Assembly: GCA_013203245.1 (NCBI GenBank)
Contig: JABMOR010000098.1
Coordinates: 1-11,692, forward strand
Reading direction: 5' to 3'
Length of the DNA stretch: 11,692 nucleotides
Origin: Candidatus Nitrosopumilus sp.
Lineage (GTDB): Archaea; Thermoproteota; Nitrososphaeria; Nitrososphaerales; Nitrosopumilaceae
The stretch's first letter is position 1. The number at the start of each line of letters is the position of its first letter. A program made the translations under genes and the position numbers. The notes under the pieces are model-generated. The model ran no database searches, was not told the origin of the DNA, and saw only the letters and a program-made list of their open reading frames with translations. Of this stretch, positions 5,791-11,606 are shown piece after piece.

Positions 5791-6383
5791 AATTGTAAAA
5801 TTTCTTCTTTAGTTAAATAACCTTCCCGGATAATTTTGATCTCTTCATTTTCTATTTCAATAATTGTTGATTCCCCATCACTTGTAATTATGCCACCATC
5901 CACAAAAACATCATAATTTTGCATTTTTTTCAAACATTCTTCTGGATTTGTGTATGGTAAATCTCCAGAAATATTTGCACTAGTTCCAACAAGATAATTA
6001 CATTTTTTTAATAATTCTAATGTGCATTTGTGATTAGGAACTCTAATTGCAATTTTATTTTCTAAATTTAGTGATTTTTTTATTTTTTCATCTGTAACTT
6101 TTAAAATTATTGTTAGTGGACCGGGCCAAAATTTTTTAACAATTTTTTTAGCAAGTTGATCAAATTGAGCTATTCTTTCAGCTGTCTCTATAGAATATGT
6201 TAAAACTGGAACCGATTTTATAATGTCTCTAGATTTTATTTTATAGATTTTTTCTATTGATGCTTTATTGTATGGATCACATCCTATGCCATAAACAGTA
6301 TCTGTTGGAAAAATTACAATTCCACCTTGACTGATTATTTGAGAAGCTTTCTCAATTCCTTCCTTGTCACAATTTACTTTCAA
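5787..6383 (-). CDS. L-threonylcarbamoyladenylate synthase (Sua5/TsaC/YrdC family)
   Basis: A 198-residue enzyme that makes threonylcarbamoyl-AMP from threonine, bicarbonate and ATP, the first step of t6A37 in ANN-decoding tRNAs. Motifs in order: GGIVIFPTDTVYGIGCD (20-36), the KIKSRD segment (48-53) replacing the usual KxR, KFWPGPLTIIL (84-94), IAIRVPNH (111-118) and VGTSANISG (132-140). It is a YrdC domain only, without the C-terminal extension of long Sua5. The start is TTG at 6383: it puts the conserved MKVNCDKEGI at the N-terminus, and a TATA-like TAATTAAAG (6404-6412, minus strand) lies about 26 nt upstream. The threonylcarbamoyl group would then be transferred by KEOPS, one of whose subunits is encoded nearby. 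Confidence 0.93.
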   Translation of the reverse strand: MKVNCDKEGIEKASQIISQGGIVIFPTDTVYGIGCDPYNKASIEKIYKIKSRDIIKSVPVLTYSIETAERIAQFDQLAKKIVKKFWPGPLTIILKVTDEKIKKSLNLENKIAIRVPNHKCTLELLKKCNYLVGTSANISGDLPYTNPEECLKKMQNYDVFVDGGIITSDGESTIIEIENEEIKIIREGYLTKEEILQL

Positions 6384-6430
6384 TACATATTCTTATTTTT
6401 TTTCTTTAATTATCATTTACATTTGAATAC

Positions 6431-6438
6431 GTTTTTAA
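6431..6438 (+). promoter_or_regulatory. TATA-like box before the acidic microprotein
   Basis: GTTTTTAA is centred about 27-28 nt before the ATG at 6463, the same geometry seen at the annotated genes. It suggests the short reading frame is transcribed and leaderless. Confidence 0.4.
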
Positions 6439-6462
6439 CAGTTCATACCTACTTTGGAAAGT

Positions 6463-6546
6463 ATGTCATCTGAAGATTTTGAAGATAATGATTTTGAAGA
6501 TGATTTTGATGATAATTTAGATGAATCTGATAAAGTAAATGCCTAA
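6463..6546 (+). CDS. Acidic 27-residue microprotein (candidate)
   Basis: A short reading frame encoding MSSEDFEDNDFEDDFDD followed by NLDESDKVNA: about half Asp/Glu, Phe every four or five residues, and a single Lys. No known family is recognised. Support for it being real: a TATA-like box 27-28 nt upstream of the ATG; it fills an otherwise empty gap between divergent and convergent neighbours; and its TAA shares a CTAA tetranucleotide with the stop codon of the facing winged-helix gene, exactly as at the real convergent pair near 8214. A DNA-mimic or nucleic-acid-protein-binding role is speculation from charge alone. It could also be a low-complexity AT-rich stretch with a chance frame. Confidence 0.5.
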   Translation: MSSEDFEDNDFEDDFDDNLDESDKVNA

Positions 6547-6830
6547 ATACTTAATCCAAAATTATCTGCAAAGTTTGTAAATGTATAATATGCTTGCAAA
6601 AATTCTCTTCCTGGTTGGCTAATTTTATATTTGTTAAAACCTTGATTATCTACTTTCTCTAATAGTCCCTGTGATACTAACGTTTTCAGTATTGTTGAAA
6701 TTCTAGAATGTGAAATATTTGCTTTTCTAATTAGATAAGTAACTGATGCGCCATCTTCATCTTGAAGGTCATCCCTTGTTGTTGCTAGAATCTCTCCAAT
6801 AATTTTCATATGTGTTCGGTATTCAGCCAT
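6543..6830 (-). CDS. Winged-helix transcriptional regulator (thaumarchaeal HTH_45-like)
   Basis: A 95-residue single-domain DNA-binding protein. Residues 1-25 form helix 1 (YRTHMKIIGEILATT). A helix-turn-helix follows, with SVTYLIRKANISHSRISTILKTLVSQGLLEK at about 29-59, where SHSRISTILKTL is the recognition helix. The wing is VDNQGFNKYKISQPG (60-74), and a C-terminal helix FLQAYYTF may dimerise. This layout is typical of the very numerous thaumarchaeal wHTH regulators. No ligand domain or cysteine sensor is visible, so the signal and targets are unknown. The ATG start at 6830 has AT-rich TATA-like sequence upstream. The last bases overlap the facing acidic microprotein. Confidence 0.87.
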   Translation of the reverse strand: MAEYRTHMKIIGEILATTRDDLQDEDGASVTYLIRKANISHSRISTILKTLVSQGLLEKVDNQGFNKYKISQPGREFLQAYYTFTNFADNFGLSI

Positions 6831-6949
6831 TTTATCTATTGATAATTATTCAAATTTCTATGAGAGAGCACTGATATTTTTCAATATACTAAAAAGATAA
6901 AAGAATTTGACAAATTCCAAATTCATCTAAATTTTGAGCCTAACCAAAA

Positions 6950-7588
6950 TTATTCTAAATCATCAAATTTTATCTTGGTTAATGGTACCTTGCTTACTGG
7001 AATGAATAATGCAATTAATCCTCCAATTTTGATTATCATTGATACTGAATATAGGATTGATTCTGGGAATACAAATGAATACCATCCTACAAATTCTCCC
7101 AATACTAAAAGCCCTAATCCTACAGCAACTGAAATTGCGCCTTTATTCCTATTTTCAAAGTATGATAACATTGTTTCAATTGCACCATATGCTAACAAAA
7201 TAAATGAAACAGATCGGAAAATATGCTCTAACTGAACCGAAGAGACTAGAAATAATGGTATTATTCCAACTGATCTAAAATAACTAGATTTTGGAAAAAA
7301 TGATTTTATGCTGTGTGAAAATGCAATAAAAAAATACCCTACCGTTTGAATTGCAATTCCTAAAGTTTGGATCCATCTTTCAATACTTCCGGTTTTTGTG
7401 ATAAAATCTTCCACCATATATCCAGACCATATAATGAAAAATCCTGCACTAATTGAGAAAAATGCAATTGATAATCTAAATAATGTTGGACTTCCTGTAT
7501 TTCTAAATCCAATATATGACATTATTCCTATTGCAAGTCCTACCAAAAATCCTACTAGATTAAGAATATTTTCTAATAAAAATTCCAA
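6950..7588 (-). CDS. Seven-helix integral membrane protein, unknown function
   Basis: A 212-residue protein with about seven predicted membrane helices (roughly 8-28, 36-58, 71-92, 105-118, 122-143, 150-172, 178-197) and a short charged C-terminal tail (KIKFDDLE). No cofactor motif is conserved enough to name: His92 and His122 exist but not in a haem or retinal pattern, and there is no Schiff-base lysine motif in the last helix. The layout recalls stand-alone 7TM sensor modules, but this is only shape similarity. The start TTG at 7588 is followed by a normal hydrophobic N-terminus; no in-frame ATG precedes it before a stop, and a TATA-like box lies about 30 nt upstream. Downstream, 119 bp separate it from the winged-helix gene on the same strand. 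Confidence 0.8.
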   Translation of the reverse strand: MEFLLENILNLVGFLVGLAIGIMSYIGFRNTGSPTLFRLSIAFFSISAGFFIIWSGYMVEDFITKTGSIERWIQTLGIAIQTVGYFFIAFSHSIKSFFPKSSYFRSVGIIPLFLVSSVQLEHIFRSVSFILLAYGAIETMLSYFENRNKGAISVAVGLGLLVLGEFVGWYSFVFPESILYSVSMIIKIGGLIALFIPVSKVPLTKIKFDDLE

Positions 7589-7614
7589 TGATGAATAGAA
7601 TTGTGTTTAACTAA

Positions 7615-7623
7615 TTATTTTAA
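7615..7623 (-). promoter_or_regulatory. TATA-like box of the seven-helix membrane protein gene
   Basis: TTAAAATAA on the minus strand is centred about 30 nt before the TTG start at 7588, predicting a transcript start a few bases before the codon. It supports TTG as the true start. Confidence 0.4.
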
Positions 7624-7648
7624 TCTGATGAATGATTACACTATCTTG

Positions 7649-7858
7649 TTAATCCCATTCATCCAAAGAACCTGCAGTCTGTCCTTCGGTGCTACTTGCA
7701 TAATCTCCTAAAATATCTGAATATTTTGGTTCATTATGAGCCACAAATTTTACATATTCTCCATAACTCATATCCAAATCACAAGAACCACATTTTACTT
7801 CAGAATAATCCATTGCCAATTCTGCATTTTCTTTACATTTTGGGCATTTTATCTTCAT
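7649..7858 (-). CDS. Small zinc-ribbon protein
   Basis: A 69-residue protein with two CxxC knuckles: Cys5/Cys8 (KCPKCKE) and Cys23/Cys26 (KCGSCDLD), the classic spacing of a zinc ribbon. The C-terminal half (about 40-69) is acidic and low in hydrophobics, probably disordered. No partner or enzyme domain is visible; nucleic-acid or protein binding is typical for the fold. Unlike most genes here it has a Shine-Dalgarno-like GAGGT at 7867-7871, eight bases before the ATG, so it is likely translated from a leadered mRNA. It is divergent from the YggX-like gene, with 77 bp between the starts. Confidence 0.8.
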   Translation of the reverse strand: MKIKCPKCKENAELAMDYSEVKCGSCDLDMSYGEYVKFVAHNEPKYSDILGDYASSTEGQTAGSLDEWD

Positions 7859-7866
7859 GCCACTAT

Positions 7867-7871
7867 ACCTC
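7867..7871 (-). promoter_or_regulatory. Shine-Dalgarno of the small zinc-ribbon gene
   Basis: GAGGT on the minus strand lies eight bases before the ATG at 7858. It matches the anti-Shine-Dalgarno and fixes the start. It is one of only a few clear ribosome-binding sites in the window. Confidence 0.55.
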
Positions 7872-7935
7872 TTTGATAATTATTATTGTTTTACATTCAA
7901 TAAAAGATAAAAGGAGTTCATTATTCTTAATTTCT

Positions 7936-8217
7936 ATGAGTCGTATTTGCACAAAATGTAAGAATTCAATTCCTGATAGCGAAGAATTAGGAGTTGTTGC
8001 AGCAAAATATCCTACATGTAACAAATGTTGGGCTGAATGGAAAGAATATCAAATCATGGTCATGAATGAGATGAAGCTTGACATGTCTATGCTGGATCAT
8101 AGAAAATTATTGAAAAAACATGAGAAGATCTTTGTAGGTGTTTTGTCTCCAGAAGGTGAAATAATTGATTACACTAATGAAGATAACAGAAAACCTGAAG
8201 AACGACCAGGCGCCTAA
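7936..8217 (+). CDS. YggX-like Fe(II)-trafficking/oxidative protection protein with CxxC knuckles
   Basis: A 93-residue protein. Residues 31-66 resemble the core of bacterial YggX: Trp32-x2-Trp35, Gln39, Asn44-Glu45, Leu48, then DHRKLLKKHEKIF with Arg56. YggX helps protect or supply iron for Fe-S clusters. Bacterial YggX has a single N-terminal cysteine; here the N-terminus carries two CxxC pairs, Cys5/Cys8 and Cys28/Cys31, which look able to hold zinc or iron. The frame is open upstream to 7696, but that part is antisense to the zinc-ribbon gene. ATG at 7936 is chosen because the conserved part begins there and AATAAAAG (about 7900-7907) sits at promoter distance. The C-terminus (KPEERPGA) is charged. 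The stop shares CTAA with the facing gene. Confidence 0.8.
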   Translation: MSRICTKCKNSIPDSEELGVVAAKYPTCNKCWAEWKEYQIMVMNEMKLDMSMLDHRKLLKKHEKIFVGVLSPEGEIIDYTNEDNRKPEERPGA

Positions 8218-8675
8218 AATTTTAAGTGTTTTTTAGCATTTTCTGGCACAACTATTAAAATTCGTCTTTTTGAATTTTCATCTAAATTATTAATTATTTT
8301 TTTAATTGTAATTGCAAGAATTTCTCTTTCATTTTCTTCCAATGTCAAAAATATCTCCAAAATACCATCAACATTAAATTCAATCAGTTTTTGCGGTGAT
8401 CGTGCAATCTCTGTAATATATGCTGAAAATAATCCCTCTCGCTGCTCTTCAGATAATGTTGTTAAAATTTTGAGCCATGTTTTGAAAAGTTTTGCAAAGT
8501 TAGGAAAAGGAATGGTGGGACCAGCTTCTAGCGCATTGTTAATAACTTCCATTTTTTCAGAATCATCCAATGAAAAGAATTCTATCATTCTTTTTTTCAA
8601 AATTGGATTTCTCAGAAAATCTGGCAAATTTGCTAGGTTAATGATTATATTTCCTGCAAAATTTTCGCCTACCAT
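8214..8675 (-). CDS. Conserved-looking helical protein of unknown function
   Basis: A 153-residue soluble, mostly alpha-helical protein with no membrane segment, cysteine cluster or known catalytic motif. The pattern of amphipathic helices (LPDFLRNPILKKRMIEFF, then SLDDSEKMEVINNAL, LSEEQREGLFSAYITEIA, LTLEENEREILAITIKKIINN) suggests a repeat-like helical bundle in which each helix pair opens with an acidic cap (SLDD, TLSEE, TLEEN, NLDEN), possibly three or four degenerate repeats. I do not recognise the family. The ATG at 8675 has TATA-like TTTTATAT (8700-8707, minus strand) at leaderless spacing. It is divergent from purA, 79 bp apart, and converges on the YggX-like gene with a shared CTAA. 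Confidence 0.78.
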   Translation of the reverse strand: MVGENFAGNIIINLANLPDFLRNPILKKRMIEFFSLDDSEKMEVINNALEAGPTIPFPNFAKLFKTWLKILTTLSEEQREGLFSAYITEIARSPQKLIEFNVDGILEIFLTLEENEREILAITIKKIINNLDENSKRRILIVVPENAKKHLKF

Positions 8676-8725
8676 TGATCTAAACGAATCATTGTTGAAT
8701 ATAAAATCATGGAAAATACTTTAGC

Positions 8726-8734
8726 TTAAATAAA
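8726..8734 (+). promoter_or_regulatory. TATA box of purA
   Basis: TTAAATAAA is centred 25-26 nt before the ATG at 8755. This predicts a leaderless mRNA and argues against the in-frame TTG at 8740 as the start. Confidence 0.55.
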
Positions 8735-8754
8735 CGAAATTGAAGTTTAGTAAT

Positions 8755-9756
8755 ATGACATCCACTGTAGTTGTTGGCGGATTTTTTGGTGATGAAGGTA
8801 AAGGAAAGATCATCTCATATTTGGCAATTAAAGATAATCCAAAAATAATCGTACGTGGTGGTGCTGGTCCAAATGCTGGTCATACAATTAGAGATGGAGA
8901 TAAAGTGTATAAAGTAAGAATGCTCCCAAGTGGATTTCTAAATAAAAATGCCAAAGTAATGATTGGACCTGGAGTTGTAATTAATCTTGATGTTCTCAAC
9001 AAAGAAATTCAAGATTTTGATGTCACAGGGCGTGCATTTATTGATAAACACTGTGGAATCATTGAAGAAACTCATCTCATTAGAGATTCAAAAGGAGAAT
9101 TAAAAGAAAAAATTGGTAGTACTGGTTCAGGTACTGGCCCTGCTAATGCTGACCGTGCTATGAGAGTTTTAAAACTAGCAAAAGATTTCGATTCTTTATC
9201 TTCATTAATTGTGGATGTTCCTTTAGAGATAAATTCTGCACTTGATGCAAATGAAAATGTCTTGGTGGAGGGCACACAGGGAACATTTCTTTCACTATGG
9301 CATGGAACCTATCCGTTTGTTACCTCCAAAGATGTCACTGCCTCTGGGATTTGTGCTGATGTTGGTCTTGGACCTACTAAAGTTGATGAAGTAATTGTTG
9401 TTTTCAAATCATATGTTACACGTGTTGGAACTGGACCTCTTGACAAAGAACTTTCTCTTGAAGATGCAGAGAAAAAAGGTTGGTCTGAATTTGGCACAGT
9501 TACTGGTCGCCAAAGAAGGGCTGCAGATTTTGATTTTGATTTAGCTAGGCGTGCAATCATGCTCAATGGCGCAACACAAATTTCAATAACAAAATTAGAT
9601 GTACTCTTTACTGATTGTGCAGGAAAAACTTCTTACGATGAATTATCTAATGATGCAAAATCATTCATTGCAAATATTGAAAAAGAATTAAACACGCCTG
9701 TCACAATTATTGGAACTGGTCCAGATGTACATGATGTCATTGATAGAAGAAACTAG
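8755..9756 (+). CDS. purA: Adenylosuccinate synthetase
   Basis: A 333-residue enzyme joining IMP and aspartate with GTP to give adenylosuccinate, the first committed step to AMP. Motifs: the GTP/IMP loop FFGDEGKGK (10-18, with catalytic Asp13), NAGHT (40-44, with catalytic His43), GSTGSGTGPANADR, EGTQGTFLSLWHGTYPFVTS, and RRAADFDFDLARRA (the Arg-rich IMP/Asp region). It is about 100 residues shorter than bacterial PurA, as is normal for the short archaeal form. The ATG at 8755 (MTSTVVVGGFFG) is chosen over TTG at 8740 because the first beta strand begins at once and a TATA box lies 25-26 nt upstream. Transcribed in the same direction as the unknown 226-residue gene and pyrF, 49 bp further on. 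Confidence 0.96.
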   Translation: MTSTVVVGGFFGDEGKGKIISYLAIKDNPKIIVRGGAGPNAGHTIRDGDKVYKVRMLPSGFLNKNAKVMIGPGVVINLDVLNKEIQDFDVTGRAFIDKHCGIIEETHLIRDSKGELKEKIGSTGSGTGPANADRAMRVLKLAKDFDSLSSLIVDVPLEINSALDANENVLVEGTQGTFLSLWHGTYPFVTSKDVTASGICADVGLGPTKVDEVIVVFKSYVTRVGTGPLDKELSLEDAEKKGWSEFGTVTGRQRRAADFDFDLARRAIMLNGATQISITKLDVLFTDCAGKTSYDELSNDAKSFIANIEKELNTPVTIIGTGPDVHDVIDRRN

Positions 9757-9776
9757 GCTCCTTTATTTTGGATAAG

Positions 9777-9784
9777 TTTAATTT
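9777..9784 (+). promoter_or_regulatory. TATA-like box of the 226-residue gene
   Basis: TTTAATTT is centred about 26 nt before the GTG at 9806, so a leaderless transcript beginning at the GTG is predicted. The downstream pyrF would be read from the same promoter. Confidence 0.5.
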
Positions 9785-9805
9785 GATAACAAAAAACTAA
9801 TCCCT

Positions 9806-10486
9806 GTGGAAAAGTTACAAATTACTGATAAATTACCACGTTACATTCAAGTCCATTCTACTTTAGAATTTACTCGACTTGTTTGCGCATTAGAACGTGC
9901 CCCACGGGTTTCATTTTTACATGATTATCTTGGAAAGAAAATTTTATCTGTACAAATGGATGTTTTAAAAGAAAAACCAATTGTATACTACACACATCTA
10001 GAAAATCATGGTCATTATCTTTGTTATGGATTAAAGGGAGGAAAAGAAGAATCTAAAATTGTCGATACTACTTCTGACGCCAGTAAACTTTATTCTCCAA
10101 TTGTTAGAATAAAATCACTTCCTAAAACATTACAACCTGGAAATGGTACACTTGATAGGTACCAACCTATTGAATTGGAAGACATGTCCAGTCTAGCAAA
10201 ACTCACTTGGGGCATGGAAGAAATACCATTTCCTTTATTCTTGTTTCCACATAATGATAAATGGCTAATTGGTGTTTTCATGAATTTTAATGATGAGGGA
10301 ACATCGTATTTTTGCCATGTTGTATTAGATTCAGATCCACAAAAACCATTTTTGAAATTCTCTACAGTAAATGGTACTCAACCTGCATTCGTGGAAAATC
10401 CTTCAGAACATGGTTATTCTTATATCAAAATAATAAAATTGAAAGACACTCATCCACTAGTAGATTATGGCCACCTTCAAAACTAG
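9806..10486 (+). CDS. Unknown protein coupled to pyrF
   Basis: A 226-residue soluble protein that I do not recognise. It has no membrane segment. Alternating strands such as KPIVYYTHLENHGHYLCYGL, FPLFLFPHNDKWLIGVFMNF and GTSYFCHVVLDSD suggest a mostly beta or alpha/beta fold. Histidines at 63, 66 and 68 (THLENHGH) and single Cys residues are present, but no clear metal site or nucleotide loop. The start GTG at 9806 is supported by a TATA-like box 26 nt upstream. Its last 20 bases overlap the start of pyrF in another frame, so the two are almost certainly one transcript with coupled translation. Lying between purA and pyrF hints at nucleotide metabolism, but this is context only. Confidence 0.82.
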   Translation: MEKLQITDKLPRYIQVHSTLEFTRLVCALERAPRVSFLHDYLGKKILSVQMDVLKEKPIVYYTHLENHGHYLCYGLKGGKEESKIVDTTSDASKLYSPIVRIKSLPKTLQPGNGTLDRYQPIELEDMSSLAKLTWGMEEIPFPLFLFPHNDKWLIGVFMNFNDEGTSYFCHVVLDSDPQKPFLKFSTVNGTQPAFVENPSEHGYSYIKIIKLKDTHPLVDYGHLQN

Positions 10487-11207
10487 ACTTTCTAAGATCT
10501 CGAAAATTAATGGCAAAGTCATTCTTGCCAACGATTATGATTTTTCTGTTAAAAATTTAGAATCAAAAACAATTCAAAACATAAAGCAATTACATCCATT
10601 TCTATGTGGTATTAAACTAAATTTTCATTTACTTCTTCCATTGAGTGGTAAAGAAATTCTAAAAATTAACAAAACAGCACACAAGTATGGATTGCAAACT
10701 ATAGCTGATATCAAACTCAATGATATTGGAAATACAAATCGAGTAACTGCTGAACATTTATGGAATTTAGGATTTGATGCAGTAATTGCAAATCCGATTA
10801 TGGGTCTTGATAGCTTAAAAAATTTAGTACAATCTGCCCACAAAAATGGAAAAGGAGTAATCACACTATGTCACATGAGTGCACCTGAGGCTAAATTGTC
10901 ATATGATATGGAAATTAAAATGGGAAAAAAGCAACAATTGTACGAATTGTTTTTGAGTTGGGCCCTTACTGCAAAGGTTGATGGAATTGTGGTAGGAGCT
11001 ACATTTCCAAAAATTATTCAATACTGTTCTAAAAAAGCAGGAAAAAATTTGAGTATCTTTTCTCCGGGTGTAGGTACTCAAGGTGGTAGTGCAAGTGAAG
11101 TAATTTCATCTGGAACAAATTATCTAATTGTGGGTCGAACCATTTTAAATTCTAAAAATCCAATACAAATTGCAAAAGAATTACAACTACAGAGTTTTGG
11201 AAAGTAA
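10467..11207 (+). CDS. pyrF: Orotidine 5'-phosphate decarboxylase
   Basis: A 246-residue TIM-barrel enzyme that decarboxylates OMP to UMP, the last step of de novo UMP synthesis. The catalytic signature DIKLNDIGNT (81-90) supplies the Asp81-x-Lys83-x2-Asp86 array. Other family features are the first-strand Asp23 (LANDYD), Lys50 (CGIKLN), GATFPK (177-182), SPGVGTQGG (199-207) and VGRTI (222-226) for phosphate binding. The ATG at 10467 lies within the end of the upstream gene (20-bp overlap). The 3' end overlaps the convergent Nudix gene by 21 bp. Confidence 0.95.
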   Translation: MATFKTRLSKISKINGKVILANDYDFSVKNLESKTIQNIKQLHPFLCGIKLNFHLLLPLSGKEILKINKTAHKYGLQTIADIKLNDIGNTNRVTAEHLWNLGFDAVIANPIMGLDSLKNLVQSAHKNGKGVITLCHMSAPEAKLSYDMEIKMGKKQQLYELFLSWALTAKVDGIVVGATFPKIIQYCSKKAGKNLSIFSPGVGTQGGSASEVISSGTNYLIVGRTILNSKNPIQIAKELQLQSFGK

Positions 11208-11606
11208 CATTTGTGCTTTTGTTAAAACAGTCTTTGCATTATCAAAAGTAGTTTTTTCCATTGCAGTGTTATAATCCACCCATGTATAATCTGAATGTTC
11301 ATGAGAAATTTCTACATCTTTAGTATTTGTTTCAGCCAAAAAAAATACCACTTTCTTATGAACTAGTTCACCTTGATATTGAAAATCATACTGGATCCAC
11401 TCTTCAAAATTATCTAAAAATGTTACATCTGTAATTCCTGTTTCTTCTTTTGTTTCTCTTATAGCTGTTTCATGAATTGATTCTCCTTTTTCCATTTTAC
11501 CTTTTACAAAGTCCCAATGCCCTGAAGGGTAATGTAAAAGCAAAAATAAATTTTTAGATTCTTCTTTTCTAAATAATACAATTCCTGCAGATGTTTCTTC
11601 TATCAT
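11187..11606 (-). CDS. Nudix hydrolase, Ap4A hydrolase type
   Basis: A 139-residue Nudix enzyme. The Nudix box runs from Gly36 to Ile58: Gly36-x5-Glu42-x7-Arg50-Glu51-x2-Glu54-Glu55-x-Gly57, complete except that Thr52 replaces the usual aliphatic residue. The upstream SAGIVLFR and PSGHWDFVKGKMEKGE are hallmarks of the diadenosine tetraphosphate (NUDT2-like) subgroup, so cleavage of Ap4A to ATP and AMP is the likely reaction. The ATG at 11606 overlaps the stop of the upstream UppS-type gene as ATGA, and a GGAG at 11616-11619 lies nine bases upstream, so it is translated in a coupled pair. The C-terminus overlaps convergent pyrF by 21 bp. Confidence 0.93.
   Translation of the reverse strand: MIEETSAGIVLFRKEESKNLFLLLHYPSGHWDFVKGKMEKGESIHETAIRETKEETGITDVTFLDNFEEWIQYDFQYQGELVHKKVVFFLAETNTKDVEISHEHSDYTWVDYNTAMEKTTFDNAKTVLTKAQMLLSKTL

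Noticed and set aside
5252..5812. Plus-strand frames opposite the THUMP gene
   Set aside because: Antisense to a well-supported THUMP protein; serine/isoleucine-rich content is typical of mirror frames.
7696..7935. 80-residue N-terminal extension of the YggX-like frame
   Set aside because: Most of it is antisense to the zinc-ribbon gene, its composition is unlike a protein domain, and the conserved part and promoter point to the ATG at 7936.
8740..8754. TTG at 8740 as the purA start
   Set aside because: The TATA box at 8726-8734 would be too close, and the family's first strand begins right after the ATG at 8755.
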